Shown: positions 19,491-28,689, counted from the stretch's first letter. The stretch is DNA of 64,000 bases from Lichenicola sp965198655 (GCA_965198655.1 OZ240668.1:992001-1056000), one strand, 5' to 3'. Notes: generated from the sequence alone by a model not told the origin. Made by a program: numbers and translations.

Positions 19491-20713
19491 GCATACCGCC
19501 GATCGCCGGTCGCCTGCGGATCGGGCTCGACGCCCGCAACGTCGGGCGCGTCGCCGGCACCGGCGTCGCCACCTATGCCGCGGTGCTGGCGGAAGCCTGC
19601 CGCAGGCAAGGCTGGCAGCCGCGCTGGCTGCTGGAGGCGATGCCGAGCGAGCCGTCCGCCGACGGCGGGGCGCACCGGCCGGCGGCCCGCCTGCGCCGGC
19701 TGCTGTCCGCGCTGCCGTCTGGCAGGACCGCGTATCCGGTCTGGCAGAACGGCGAGCCGGCCTGGCTGTCGCCCGACCTGTTCCGGGTGGCGCAGGTGCA
19801 TTTCGACCTGTATCGCCGGCCGCTGGCTGTCCGCGTGGCGGATCCGCCGACGATCATGCACTGGACCTATCCGCTGCCGCTGCGCCTGCCCGGTGTGCCG
19901 AACCTGGTCACGGTGCACGACCTGATCCCGTTGCTGCGGCCGGAGCTGACCGGCATCGCCTCCGGCCGCATGGAGCGCCTGCTTCGTGCGGTGGTAGCAA
20001 AGGCGGCGGCGGTGGTCACGGTGTCGGAGACGGTGCGGGCCGACATCGTGCACCGTCTTGGAGTGCCGCCCGAGCGGGTGGTCAACCTGTACCAGGCGGT
20101 GGACCTGCCGCCGGCACTGCTTGCGTCGTCGGAGGCGGTCGCGTCGCCGTGTCTGGCCGGCAGCTTCGTGTGCGTGGGCAGCGTCGAGCGGCGCAAGAAC
20201 GTCGGCCGGGTGATCGCGGCGCACGGGCGGAGCGGCAGCCGGCGGATCCTGGTGCTGGTGGGGCCGGATGGGGAAGGGGCGGCCGCGGAGCTGTCGGCGC
20301 TGTCCGCGCACCCAACGCCCGACCGGGTTCTGCGCCTGCCCTGGATCCCGCGCCCGGCCCTGGTGCGGGCGCTGCGCTGCGCGCGTGCGGTGCTGTTCCC
20401 GTCGCTTGCCGAGGGCTTCGGGCTGCCGATCGCGGAAGCGATGATGCTGGGGGTGCCGGTGCTGACCGCGCGCGGCGGCGCCACCGAGGAGATCGCCGGC
20501 GGGGCTGCGCTGCTGGCCGATCCGCAGGACGTGGGTGAGCTGGTCCGGGCGATCGACCGGCTCGACCGCGACGACCTCCTGTGCGGCCGGCTGGCCGAAG
20601 CGGGACGGGAGCGGGCGGCGCTGTTCTCGATGGAAGCCTACGGCGCGCGCCTGGACGGGCTGTACCGGCGGATCGCCGCCGCCTCCCTTCCGGTCTCATC
20701 GCGGATAACCTAG
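19487..20713 (+). CDS. Glycosyltransferase, GT4 family
   Basis: The protein body from RIGLDARNVGRVAGTGVATY to the end (about 400 residues) is a GT-B glycosyltransferase of family 4. It has VTVHDLIPLL, the phosphate-binding region FVCVGSVERRKNVGRVI, and the C-terminal FPSLAEGFGLPIAEAMMLGVPVL with the EX7E motif that binds the nucleotide sugar. There is no ATG, GTG or TTG at a sensible position. The candidates are CTG 19487, overlapping the previous stop, or CTG 19514, so the start is uncertain. It is a close paralogue of the next gene, sharing IMHWTYPLPLRL. Likely a cytoplasmic enzyme of polysaccharide assembly. Confidence 0.83.
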   Translation: MSIPPIAGRLRIGLDARNVGRVAGTGVATYAAVLAEACRRQGWQPRWLLEAMPSEPSADGGAHRPAARLRRLLSALPSGRTAYPVWQNGEPAWLSPDLFRVAQVHFDLYRRPLAVRVADPPTIMHWTYPLPLRLPGVPNLVTVHDLIPLLRPELTGIASGRMERLLRAVVAKAAAVVTVSETVRADIVHRLGVPPERVVNLYQAVDLPPALLASSEAVASPCLAGSFVCVGSVERRKNVGRVIAAHGRSGSRRILVLVGPDGEGAAAELSALSAHPTPDRVLRLPWIPRPALVRALRCARAVLFPSLAEGFGLPIAEAMMLGVPVLTARGGATEEIAGGAALLADPQDVGELVRAIDRLDRDDLLCGRLAEAGRERAALFSMEAYGARLDGLYRRIAAASLPVSSRIT

Positions 20714-20793
20714 GGTGCGGTTCCCCCAGCCCGACCGGCGGCGTCCGCCTAGCGCTGGCCGACCCCCTGGCCCGTCCCGCGGAAGACCGTTGC

Positions 20794-22119
20794 TTGCCTG
20801 ACTCCTCGCTCCCGCGCATCGGCATCGACGGCTTCAACCTGGCGCTTCCCCGCGGCACCGGCATCGCCACCTATGCCCGCACCCTGAGCCACTGCCTGAC
20901 ACGCATGGGGCACAAGGTGGACGTGGTGTACGGCATGGCCATGACCCGGCGCACCCCGCCGCCGCTGCGCGAGGTGATCTTCTTCGACAGCCTGGGCACC
21001 GAGCCGGCACCCCGTCGCATCAAGCTGCTGAGCCGCCGCTGGGTCGAGGACCGGCGCGGCGAGTGGCTCGGCACCGAGGCGGTCGAGGTGCCGATGACGA
21101 CCCGGGTCGAGCATCGCGGCTTCGGCCACCGCATGCCGTCCTACGACCGCATCCTCAACGTGCCGGAGCTGTTCCGCGCCGCCAGCCGCTACTTCCGGCG
21201 CACACGGCGCTTCCTGACCATCACCGTGCCGCAGGCGCCGGCGATCATGCACTGGACCTACCCGCTGCCGATCCGGTTGAAGGGTGCCCGGAACGTCTAC
21301 ACCGTGCATGACCTGGTGCCGCTGCGCCTGCCCTACACCACGCTCGACGACAAGACTTACCATTACCGGCTGATCGCCGCCCTGGCCGCAGGGGCGGACG
21401 CGCTGTGCACGGTGTCGGAAGCGTCGCGCCGCGACATCCTGTCGTTCCATCCCGACATCGCCTCCCGGCTGTTCAACACCTATCAATCGTTCCGGCCGAA
21501 CGCGGCGGCGCTGGCGCGCACGGACGCGGAGGTGGCGGGGGAGCTAGACGGCCTGTTCGGCCTGGGCGCGGACGGATATTTCCTGTTCTTCGGTTCGCTG
21601 GAGCCGAAGAAGAACATCGGCCGCATCGTCGAGGCGTTCCTGGCGACCGCCGTCGGGCGCCCGCTGGTGCTGGTCGGCGCCATGGCCTGGAAGGCGGAGA
21701 ACGAGCTCCTGATGATCGAGCGCGGAACGCGGAGCGGACGCATCCGCCACCTCGAATACCTGCCCGAGCCCGCGCTGATGACCCTGATCCGCGGCGCCCG
21801 CGCCGTGCTGTTCCCCTCGCTCACCGAGGGGTTCGGCCTGCCGGTGCTGGAAGCGCTGTCGTTCGGCACTCCCGTGCTGACCTCGCGCGAGGGTGCGCTG
21901 CCGGAGGTGGCGGGCGAGGCCGCCCTGTTCGTCGACGCCTACGATACCGCGTCCATCGCGGCCGGCATACGCCGCCTCGATGCCGAGGACGCCACCTGCG
22001 CCGCCCTGCGCGCGGCCGGCCCGGCGCAGGCGGCCCGGTTCGACATGGCGAGCTACGAGGCGCGCTTGGCTGGGATGTATCGCGCGGTCCTGTCCGGCGG
22101 CGAGCAGGAGGCGGCCTGA
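20794..22119 (+). CDS. Glycosyltransferase, GT4 family
   Basis: A 441-residue GT4 enzyme that begins at a TTG (LPDSSLPRIGIDGFNLALPRG). Key segments are IMHWTYPLPIRLKG, VYTVHDLVPLRLP, the GSLEPKKNIGRIVEAF turn and FPSLTEGFGLPVLEALSFGTPVLTS, with the two Glu of the EX7E motif. It shares whole blocks with the preceding gene, indicating gene duplication. Together they probably add two related sugars to the capsule repeat unit. The export lipoprotein gene follows after 70 bases on the same strand. Confidence 0.9.
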   Translation: MPDSSLPRIGIDGFNLALPRGTGIATYARTLSHCLTRMGHKVDVVYGMAMTRRTPPPLREVIFFDSLGTEPAPRRIKLLSRRWVEDRRGEWLGTEAVEVPMTTRVEHRGFGHRMPSYDRILNVPELFRAASRYFRRTRRFLTITVPQAPAIMHWTYPLPIRLKGARNVYTVHDLVPLRLPYTTLDDKTYHYRLIAALAAGADALCTVSEASRRDILSFHPDIASRLFNTYQSFRPNAAALARTDAEVAGELDGLFGLGADGYFLFFGSLEPKKNIGRIVEAFLATAVGRPLVLVGAMAWKAENELLMIERGTRSGRIRHLEYLPEPALMTLIRGARAVLFPSLTEGFGLPVLEALSFGTPVLTSREGALPEVAGEAALFVDAYDTASIAAGIRRLDAEDATCAALRAAGPAQAARFDMASYEARLAGMYRAVLSGGEQEAA

Positions 22120-22189
22120 GGTGGGGCGCGATCAGGGCGATCACGGGGCAGGCGGCCCAGGGGTGGGCGATCCGGCACCGGGTGCTGCG

Positions 22190-23410
22190 ATGTCCATGAG
22201 CCCGCGGCGTTTGAGGCCGGCGAGGCGCCGGGTGCTGCTCGCGGCCTTGCCGCTGGCGCTGCTGGCGTCCTGCAACACGCTGCCGGACAGCGGGCCGGTG
22301 GAACAGAAGATCCTCGAGTCGGCGAGGACGCCGCAGGCCAACCCGCTCGGCTTCCAGATCGTACCGCTCAGCCCGGCGGTGGTGGATGCGGTCGCGGCCG
22401 GGGCACCCCTGCCGCTGTCGTCGCTGGATGGCGGGCTGGGCGACCGGGTGCAGAACGACCGGATCGGGCCCGGCGACGTGCTCCAGGTGTCGATCTTCGA
22501 GCTGGGCAGCGGCTTGTTCGCCGGCGGCGGCGGCGGGCTCGCCGCAGGTGCCGCCAACCCGCTGACCGGCGGTCCGGGACCCAGCACCAGCGTCACCTCC
22601 GAGAACCTGCCGCCGATCGCGGTCGATGCCGGCGGCACCGTGGACGTGCCCTATGTCGGCCGCATCAGGGCCTCGGGCCGCACCACCACCGAGCTCGCCG
22701 GCGCGATCCAGGCCGGGCTGAAGGGCCAGTCGCAGAACCCGCAGGTGCTGGTGCGGATCAGCACCGACATCGCCAACGCGGTGGTGGTGGGCGGCGACAT
22801 ACGCAAGCCCGGACGCGAGCCGCTGACGCTGGCGCATGAGCGGCTGCTGGACATGATCGCCATCGCCGGCGGCCCGACCCATCCGCCGGAGGACGTGACG
22901 GTGCAGCTCAGCCGCGGCGGCCGCTCCGCGCGCATCCCGCTGGAGACCCTGCAGGACAGTCCGGACCAGAACATCGCCCTGATCCCGGGCGACCGGATCC
23001 AGGTGAGCTACCACCCGCGCACCTTCACCGTGTTCGGCGCCACCGCCAAGGTGTCGGAGGCGCCGTTCAACGCGCCGCAGCTCAGCCTGGCGGAGGCGCT
23101 GGCGCGGATCGGCGGCCCGCTGGACGAGCGCGCGGACCCGAACGCGGTGTTCCTGTTCCGCTTCGAGAACCCGCAGGTGGCGGCCGGCCTCGGCGTGCCG
23201 GTGCGCCGCGGCGCCCGGGCGGCGCCGGTGGTCTACCAGCTCGACATGATGAACCCGACCAGCTACTTCCTGGCGCAGCGCTTCGCCATGAAGGATAAGG
23301 ACTTGGTCTACATCGCCAACGCCAAGACCAACAAGTTCTACAAGTTCTTCAACCTGATCAGCCTGATCATTGGCCCGGCCATCACCGGAATTGCGGTGTC
23401 GCGGAACTGA
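22190..23410 (+). CDS. Polysaccharide export outer-membrane lipoprotein (Wza/KpsD family)
   Basis: A 406-residue protein with a signal peptide (RRRVLLAALPLALLASC) ending in a lipobox. It contains the Poly_export domain (DRIGPGDVLQVSIFELG through PYVGRIRASGRTTTELAGAI) and two SLBB-type beta-grasp repeats (VVVGGDIRKPG and FTVFGATAKVSEAPF). Such proteins form the outer-membrane channel for capsular polysaccharide. ATG codons at 22190 and 22196 are equally likely. The C-terminus ends in a hydrophobic helix (FFNLISLIIGPAITGIAV) that could be the amphipathic barrel helix of Wza-type octamers. It partners with the KpsMTE complex encoded on the opposite strand. Confidence 0.9.
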   Translation: MSMSPRRLRPARRRVLLAALPLALLASCNTLPDSGPVEQKILESARTPQANPLGFQIVPLSPAVVDAVAAGAPLPLSSLDGGLGDRVQNDRIGPGDVLQVSIFELGSGLFAGGGGGLAAGAANPLTGGPGPSTSVTSENLPPIAVDAGGTVDVPYVGRIRASGRTTTELAGAIQAGLKGQSQNPQVLVRISTDIANAVVVGGDIRKPGREPLTLAHERLLDMIAIAGGPTHPPEDVTVQLSRGGRSARIPLETLQDSPDQNIALIPGDRIQVSYHPRTFTVFGATAKVSEAPFNAPQLSLAEALARIGGPLDERADPNAVFLFRFENPQVAAGLGVPVRRGARAAPVVYQLDMMNPTSYFLAQRFAMKDKDLVYIANAKTNKFYKFFNLISLIIGPAITGIAVSRN

Positions 23411-23609
23411 GGACGCCTCGCCTGTACCTGCCGCTCGGATGTGGCGCCGGTCAACGTTTCGGCCGGCGGGTAGGGTCTCGGTTTGAAGTTGCAGGACGTG
23501 GTGGCGTTGATCGATGCCCGGGTCGGGGTGCCGAAGGCATAGGGGCTTTAAGCTCCGTCAGCCTAGAACCGCGTAATGGACACGACACATATTAGTTTCC
23601 GAATCTCGA

Positions 23610-23963
23610 CTAAACAGGAAGTTTCATTATCAATGAACGAACGATAACCTTTCCGTCTCGATTATTCTTCAGAATGTCTGCCGGCGACAAGTTCTCCAGG
23701 GCACCTATAGGATGGTCAAACCACGCGAGACTACGTTCGCCTAGGAGGCTGAAAAGAACCATTGAGATTTCGTGATCATTGAATTTGTTGCTGAACTTCT
23801 TCTGGTCCGATATCGCTTTCCACCTGATCGAGGACGCAGCGGCATAGTTCTGCCATGCAGCGTCTCCGGGAGGCTCGTCTTTCAAGATCTGCAATGCGGT
23901 CGTCATGGCCCACCAGGGAATATGATCGAGTTGCTGCCCATTAGATTCGCGCAGATGGAGCAT
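23610..23963 (-). CDS. Putative MbcA/ParS/Xre-antitoxin-like protein (DUF2384 C-terminal domain)
   Basis: A 117-residue protein. The C-terminal half (FSLLGERSLAWFDHPIGALE then NLSPADILKNNRDGKVIVRS) follows the pattern of the toxin-binding domain of Xre/MbcA/ParS antitoxins, in which a short helix with a buried Trp precedes a P-x-x-L segment. No toxin (RES/NAD-degrading) gene is adjacent on either side. The stretch is lower in GC than the flanking capsule genes, and its ATG lies inside the hairpin that follows kpsT. The start and the family assignment are both tentative; a protein of unrelated function cannot be excluded. Confidence 0.5.
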   Translation of the reverse strand: MLHLRESNGQQLDHIPWWAMTTALQILKDEPPGDAAWQNYAAASSIRWKAISDQKKFSNKFNDHEISMVLFSLLGERSLAWFDHPIGALENLSPADILKNNRDGKVIVRSLIMKLPV

Positions 23964-23980
23964 GATCAGACGATCATGCT
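23959..23980 (-). terminator. Gapped palindrome directly after kpsT
   Basis: Arms AGCATGATC and GATCATGCT are perfect inverted copies separated by four bases (AGAC). The palindrome begins one base after the kpsT stop, so it is best read as the terminator of the kpsE-kpsM-kpsT unit. It also contains the ATG proposed for the downstream antitoxin-like gene. The same arms recur at 50338-50359. Confidence 0.55.
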
Positions 23981-24628
23981 TTACAGGCTCCTGTACGCGT
24001 CCACCGCCTCGCCCACGTTGCCGAACATGCGGAACCTGCCGTCGTGGATCAGGGCGCCGCTGTCGCAGTGCTCGCGGATGAAGCCCATGTCGTGCGACAC
24101 GATAATCAGCGCCCGGTCGGCGCGGTGGCCGAATAGCTGGTCCTGGCAGCGCTGCAGGAAGCGCGCGTCGCCGACCATGATCACCTCGTCGATCAGGTAG
24201 CACTCGAACTCGATCACGATCGACAGCGCGAAGGCGAGCCGGGCGCGCATGCCCGACGAGTAGGTCTTGACCGGCTCGGCGAGCTGGGCCCCGAGCTCGG
24301 CGAAGTCGTCGACGAAGGCGCGGGTCGACGCGTATTCCAGGTCGTAGATGCGGCAGATGAAGCGCAGGTTGTCGAGCCCGCTCAAGCTGCCCTGGAACGC
24401 GCCGCCGAAGGCGAGCGGCCAGGACACCGACATGTGCCGCTCGACGCGGCCGGAGGTGGGCAGGTCCACGCCGCCGATGATCTTGATCAGGGTGGACTTG
24501 CCGGCCCCGTTGCGGCCGAGGATGCCCAGCTTCTGCGAGGGCGCCAGCTCGAAGCTCACCCGGTCCAGCACCCGCCGCCTGCCGCGCGGGATATGGAACT
24601 CCTTCACGATGTCGACGCAGCGGATCAT
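23981..24628 (-). CDS. kpsT: Capsule export ABC transporter ATPase KpsT
   Basis: A 215-residue ATP-binding subunit. It has Walker A LGRNGAGKST near residue 38, the KpsT/Wzt-type signature YSSGMRARLAFALS in place of LSGGQ, Walker B CYLIDEVIMVGD and the H-loop IIVSHDMG. These details separate it from importers and place it with polysaccharide and teichoic-acid exporters. It energises transport of finished, lipid-linked capsule across the inner membrane. It follows kpsM by 22 bases on the same strand. Confidence 0.95.
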   Translation of the reverse strand: MIRCVDIVKEFHIPRGRRRVLDRVSFELAPSQKLGILGRNGAGKSTLIKIIGGVDLPTSGRVERHMSVSWPLAFGGAFQGSLSGLDNLRFICRIYDLEYASTRAFVDDFAELGAQLAEPVKTYSSGMRARLAFALSIVIEFECYLIDEVIMVGDARFLQRCQDQLFGHRADRALIIVSHDMGFIREHCDSGALIHDGRFRMFGNVGEAVDAYRSL

Positions 24629-24650
24629 GGCAACGGATATGGGCGGCGCG

Positions 24651-25451
24651 TCACTGGATGTGGATGTGGCGCCGTATGCCCAGGGTGAGGGCGAGCCCGA
24701 GCAGGATCAGCGCCAGGCTGACCGATAGGTCGTAGGGGATGCTGTAGTGGGGATGAACGGCGTCGCCGAACTGCCCGCCGCGTATCATCTCGATGTTGTT
24801 GACGCTGGGCGACCAGAGCAGGAACCAGCGGAACTTCGCCGGCAGCCAGTCGGCCATGGTGAAGGCGCCGGAGAACGGGATTGCCAGGTAGGAGAACACC
24901 TGCACCGACTTCTCGACCAGGTCCGACATCTCGCTCAGCGTCGCCACCAGCAGGGCGCTGGCCAGGCAGAACAGCATCTGGAACCCGAGGCCCAGGTAGA
25001 GCATGCCGTAATCCTTGGGCGGGTTCATGAAGCCGAGCACCATCGCGCCCAGCATCACGATGATGCCGGCGATCAGCGAGCCGATGACCTCCAGGACGAC
25101 ACGGGCCAGGATGATGTCGAGCGGCGTCACCTGGCGGTGGAACAAGAGGCTGCCGTTCGACTCGAACGCCTTGACCGCGCGGAACATGCAGTGCCGCCAC
25201 ATGGTCAGCGGCACGTAGCCGGTGATCACGAAGGCGGTCATCGGCAGGCCGTGCTCGTGGGCCGGGCGGATCGCGGTCCACAGGATCGCGACGCCGGCGC
25301 AGAACAGGATCGGTTCGCCCACCACCCACAGGAAGCCGATGTTCTCTCGCCCGTAGCGGGTGTGCAACTCGCGCAGCACCAGCGCGCCGATCACCCGCTC
25401 CTGGACCCGCAGCAGGCGCAGCAGGTCGCGAAACATGGGCAGGCGCGTCAC
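24651..25451 (-). CDS. kpsM: Capsule export ABC transporter permease KpsM
   Basis: A 266-residue permease of the ABC-2 type with six hydrophobic helices (for example FVITGYVPLTMWRHCMF, VIGSLIAGIIVMLGAMVLGF and DLSVSLALILLGLALTLGI). The N-terminal amphipathic segment VIGALVLRELHTRYGRENIGFLW is the typical coupling region of KpsM/Wzm proteins. It works with KpsT, KpsE and the outer-membrane lipoprotein. The start overlaps the kpsE stop by ATGA, so translation is coupled. Confidence 0.95.
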   Translation of the reverse strand: MTRLPMFRDLLRLLRVQERVIGALVLRELHTRYGRENIGFLWVVGEPILFCAGVAILWTAIRPAHEHGLPMTAFVITGYVPLTMWRHCMFRAVKAFESNGSLLFHRQVTPLDIILARVVLEVIGSLIAGIIVMLGAMVLGFMNPPKDYGMLYLGLGFQMLFCLASALLVATLSEMSDLVEKSVQVFSYLAIPFSGAFTMADWLPAKFRWFLLWSPSVNNIEMIRGGQFGDAVHPHYSIPYDLSVSLALILLGLALTLGIRRHIHIQ

Positions 25452-26617
25452 GTGATCCGGTGCTCCCGGGCGCCCGCGATCAGCAGCCGACCCATCAGGT
25501 AGAGCCCGAGGACGCTCACGAACACGACCAGGGTGGAGACGATGCTGCGCGGATAGGCGGCGTAGTCCGGCTCGTTCGGCTGCACCACCGGGTCGAGGAA
25601 CAACTGCTGGCGGTCGGCCTGCACCTTTGCCGTCTCGAGCGCCGCGGTGGAGGTGGCGAGCTGCTTCTCCAGCAGCTCGCGCTGGATGGTGAGGTCGTCA
25701 TAGGCGGTGATCTTGGGCACCAGCGACTGGTCCGAGCCAGTCACGGTGGTGCCGGTGAGCGCGATCTGCGCCTGCAGCGCCTGCACCCGCCGCTCGTAGA
25801 CCGGCAGCAGCGGGCTGCTCGGCGCCGATGCCCGGAGCTGGGCGATCTGCACCTGCGTGGTGCTCAGCATCGTCTGCAGGTCGTTGATGTCCTTCAGGAT
25901 CGGCGCCGACTGCTTCATCGGGTCGAGCAGGGCCTCGCGGTTGCGGTAGTCGCCGATGCGGGCGGCGACGTCGCGCAGCGCGCGCTCCGCGTCCGCGACC
26001 TCGTGCTCGGAGCTGCTGATCATGTTCTCCCGCTGCCGCGCGTTCATCCGGTTCACGAGCTGCTCGGCAGCCCCCAGCAGGGCGCCGGCGACGCGCTGCG
26101 AGTCGTCCGGCCGGAAGGTCCGCACCGTGAGGGTGGAGATGCCGGTGGTGGAGTCGAGCTCGGCGACCACCTGGTTCTGGTAGTGCCGGAAGAAGTGCTC
26201 GAACGTCCTGCCGTGGAACGGGTTGGGGAACCGCGCCAGCAGGTCGGCGCCGGGCCGGTCGAACACCGCCCGCAGGTCCTGCGTCCGGATCAGGTACTTC
26301 GCCGCGTCGCGGGACATCATGTAGTTCTGCACCACATAGGTGTCCTCGGTGGCGGACCCGCCGCCGCCCGCGGTCTGCAGCAGGCTGGACAGCACCCCGG
26401 GGGACTGATTCTGGCCGCGCACCACGAACTGCGCTTCCGACACGTATTGCGGCGAGGCGATCCCGAAGAAGTAGATCGCCGCCAGCAGCGTCGGCAGCAT
26501 GACCACGAGCAGGAACGGCAGGTGCAGCGACCGGCGGCGGACCGGCGGCGGCCGCCGCTCGGCCGCCCGGAGCAGGCTGGTGGCGACGTCGCGAAGGCCG
26601 AATTCCAACGTGTCCAT
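25448..26617 (-). CDS. kpsE: Capsule export inner-membrane protein KpsE (PCP-3 family)
   Basis: A 389-residue protein with one transmembrane helix near each end (LPFLLVVMLPTLLAAIYFFG and IVSTLVVFVSVLGLYLMGRLL) and a long periplasmic coiled-coil domain between (about residues 150-330). This is the architecture of KpsE/BexC/CtrB proteins, which bridge the ABC exporter to the outer-membrane channel. ATG 26617 was taken as the start because the hydrophobic segment then lies at the usual distance. ATG 26629 is also possible. A promoter with a good -35 box lies upstream. Confidence 0.92.
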   Translation of the reverse strand: MDTLEFGLRDVATSLLRAAERRPPPVRRRSLHLPFLLVVMLPTLLAAIYFFGIASPQYVSEAQFVVRGQNQSPGVLSSLLQTAGGGGSATEDTYVVQNYMMSRDAAKYLIRTQDLRAVFDRPGADLLARFPNPFHGRTFEHFFRHYQNQVVAELDSTTGISTLTVRTFRPDDSQRVAGALLGAAEQLVNRMNARQRENMISSSEHEVADAERALRDVAARIGDYRNREALLDPMKQSAPILKDINDLQTMLSTTQVQIAQLRASAPSSPLLPVYERRVQALQAQIALTGTTVTGSDQSLVPKITAYDDLTIQRELLEKQLATSTAALETAKVQADRQQLFLDPVVQPNEPDYAAYPRSIVSTLVVFVSVLGLYLMGRLLIAGAREHRIT

Positions 26618-26708
26618 GCTGCCTGCCATGCCTGAAGAAGGGTAACAATCGATGTCGGCCGGCTCGGATCGGCGTCGGCGCTCCGTCCGGCTCGGAGCAT
26701 GTGCATCC

Positions 26709-26737
26709 GACCTAGAACAACAAAGCATTGGTGTCAA
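26709..26737 (-). promoter_or_regulatory. Candidate promoter of the kpsE-kpsM-kpsT unit
   Basis: On the minus strand a perfect TTGACA box (26732-26737) is followed after 17 bases by TAGGTC (26709-26714), a poor -10. The position, about 90 bases before kpsE in an AT-richer gap, and the correct spacing favour a sigma-70-type promoter, but the weak -10 keeps this tentative. Confidence 0.35.
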
Positions 26738-26787
26738 GAAACCACGCTGCACGCCATGTGTTCTTGGGCGTTGTCAAGTCAAGACTT

Positions 26788-28689
26788 CTATAGCGCGCTG
26801 GTTGGCCTGGTTTCCAGCACGATCATGTCCCAGAACTCGAGGTGCGGGACGGTGAACCGCAGTTGATCACGATCGCGTACGCAGTGCAGCGCCTGCGCCA
26901 TGCCGTGCCGCACGTCCGGGCTCGCCCACCAGAGCCGGCCGCCGTCCTCGAAGCCCTGCGGCACCTGCAGCACGATCGGCAGGCCGTCGACGGGATGCGG
27001 CGGCGGCGCCGTGCCGTTGTCGTCATCCAGCCGGATCGACCGCAGCGCGTCGAAGTTCAGCAGGTGCAGGATCGTGAAGCCGGGGCGCCGCTTTGGCAGG
27101 GCGTAGACGGTTCCGGCGGCGCCGGTGCGGCTGAGCGTGACGCCGGAGGACGGGTCGGCCTCCACCGCCACGTCGGGCGCGTCGTCCACCCCGTCGCGCA
27201 GCAGGGTCTCGTAGCTGACCTCGAAGTTGCGCGCGTCCTGCTCCCATTCCTGCAGTGCTGCATCCATGCACAGGGCCGGGCCGGACACGTAGATGTTGCT
27301 CGCGAGCTTGGCCTGACTCACCGGGCAGGCGGCGTTGCGGTCGCCGAGCTCCCAATGGTCGAGGCCGGAGGCGAGCATCTGCGAGTCCAGGTAGCGCACC
27401 CCGGGGGCGTTGAAGGTGCAGGTGCGGCTGCCCCCCGCGGTGTGGCATTCCGGCCGACGGGCGTAGCTGGTCTCCAGGTAGGCCGCCACCACCGCGTTGC
27501 GCGTGGTGCCGGCATGGATCCGCGCCGCCAGCCCGTTGAGCGCCGGGAAGAACGGAACGTCGCCGAACTCGGGGTGGATCTCGGTGTAGACCACGTCGCC
27601 GGCGCCGTGGCGCAGCACCTCGTCGAGGTTCCACTGGCTGACCGGGTTCAGGATCACCCGTCGCCCGAGCGACGCCGCCGCCGCGTTGGTGAAGGGGACC
27701 AGCGCCGCCCCGAGGTTGACCGGTTGTCCGGCCGCGTCGGTGACCGGTCCGGGATCGCCCAGGGTGTCGATCTGCACCCCGTCGAAGCCGAACCCGTCCA
27801 GCACCCTGCGCTCCTGCGTTCGCCAGAACGCCTGCCAGCCGGGGTCGGCCGCGTTCATCTGCAGCAGCCTCGGCGTGGCCCAACTGGACGGGAACGGACC
27901 GTGGCTGACCTGGTCGGCCTCGGTGCAGTGCGGCGTGCAACCATGGCGGAACAACCCCCAAGATAGGCGCGCGCCGCTGCCGTCCGCCTCGTAGCCGGGC
28001 CAGGCGCCGTTCCAGAGCTGGTAGTCGAAGCTGGCGAGGCCGAGCCGGCGCGCCTCGGCGAGGCCGGCCGCCAGGGTGCGCCGGTCGATCGGGGTGTTGG
28101 CGACGTCGGGCCAGGACGCGGCCGGGCTGTAAGGCAGGTTCTGCTTCCAGTTGACGTCGTACCATTGCACCGCGTTGCAGCGGTAGGACACGAGGCCCTG
28201 CAGCATCCGCTCGACCGGCTGCCCTGCTGCGACGCTGCCGCCGGTCATGAAGCAGTAGCGCGGGAACCGCTTCCAGTCGGTGGCGACGTCGAACGCGCCC
28301 GAAGCGTCGTCCAGCACCCGGCCGGAGCGGTTTCTGGCCTCGATGTCGACGTGGTAGCCGCGCCAGTCGGCGGCGGGAACGGTGAAGCGGAAGTGGATCG
28401 CGGCCGCGGCACCTGGCGCCACGCTGACGCGCTGCGGCGCCGGCGAGGCGAGGGGCAGGCCGCGCCCGTCCGACAGCGCCGCCGAGATCGTGCCGTCGAA
28501 GCCGGCGCCGCCGCCGACCAGGCTGACCGTCATGTCCGGTACCGCACCTGGGCGGTAGGACGCGGCGTCCCAGTCCACCGCGCCGATGACGCTGCCGTCC
28601 AGCGCGCCCGCGTGTGACGGCGCCGGACCCGCCAGCAGCAGCGCGCCGGCCAGCGACCCAAGCGCCGCCGTGACAACGGGACGCCGCAT
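26788..28689 (-). CDS. Secreted glycoside hydrolase family 66-like protein (dextranase/CITase family)
   Basis: A 633-residue protein with a signal peptide (MRRPVVTAALGSLAGALLLA) and an N-terminal beta-rich domain. A (beta/alpha)8 domain follows, starting at DWKRFPRYCFMTGG. The motifs GFDGVQIDTLGDPG (nucleophile Asp) and VVYTEIHPEFGDVPF (acid/base Glu) fit GH66 enzymes, which hydrolyse or transglycosylate alpha-1,6-glucan. The start overlaps the stop of the upstream TPR-glycosyltransferase gene (TGATG), so the two are translationally coupled. A hydrolase in a capsule operon could trim or release the polymer, or could be retargeted to a non-dextran substrate. The call is by motifs only. Confidence 0.75.
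   Translation of the reverse strand: MRRPVVTAALGSLAGALLLAGPAPSHAGALDGSVIGAVDWDAASYRPGAVPDMTVSLVGGGAGFDGTISAALSDGRGLPLASPAPQRVSVAPGAAAAIHFRFTVPAADWRGYHVDIEARNRSGRVLDDASGAFDVATDWKRFPRYCFMTGGSVAAGQPVERMLQGLVSYRCNAVQWYDVNWKQNLPYSPAASWPDVANTPIDRRTLAAGLAEARRLGLASFDYQLWNGAWPGYEADGSGARLSWGLFRHGCTPHCTEADQVSHGPFPSSWATPRLLQMNAADPGWQAFWRTQERRVLDGFGFDGVQIDTLGDPGPVTDAAGQPVNLGAALVPFTNAAAASLGRRVILNPVSQWNLDEVLRHGAGDVVYTEIHPEFGDVPFFPALNGLAARIHAGTTRNAVVAAYLETSYARRPECHTAGGSRTCTFNAPGVRYLDSQMLASGLDHWELGDRNAACPVSQAKLASNIYVSGPALCMDAALQEWEQDARNFEVSYETLLRDGVDDAPDVAVEADPSSGVTLSRTGAAGTVYALPKRRPGFTILHLLNFDALRSIRLDDDNGTAPPPHPVDGLPIVLQVPQGFEDGGRLWWASPDVRHGMAQALHCVRDRDQLRFTVPHLEFWDMIVLETRPTSAL

Noticed and set aside
23411..23560. 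Possible transposase or helix-turn-helix remnant after the export lipoprotein (ends with a short frame DVVALIDARVGVPKA)
   Set aside because: Only a few codons look protein-like and no start, stop or family pattern supports it.
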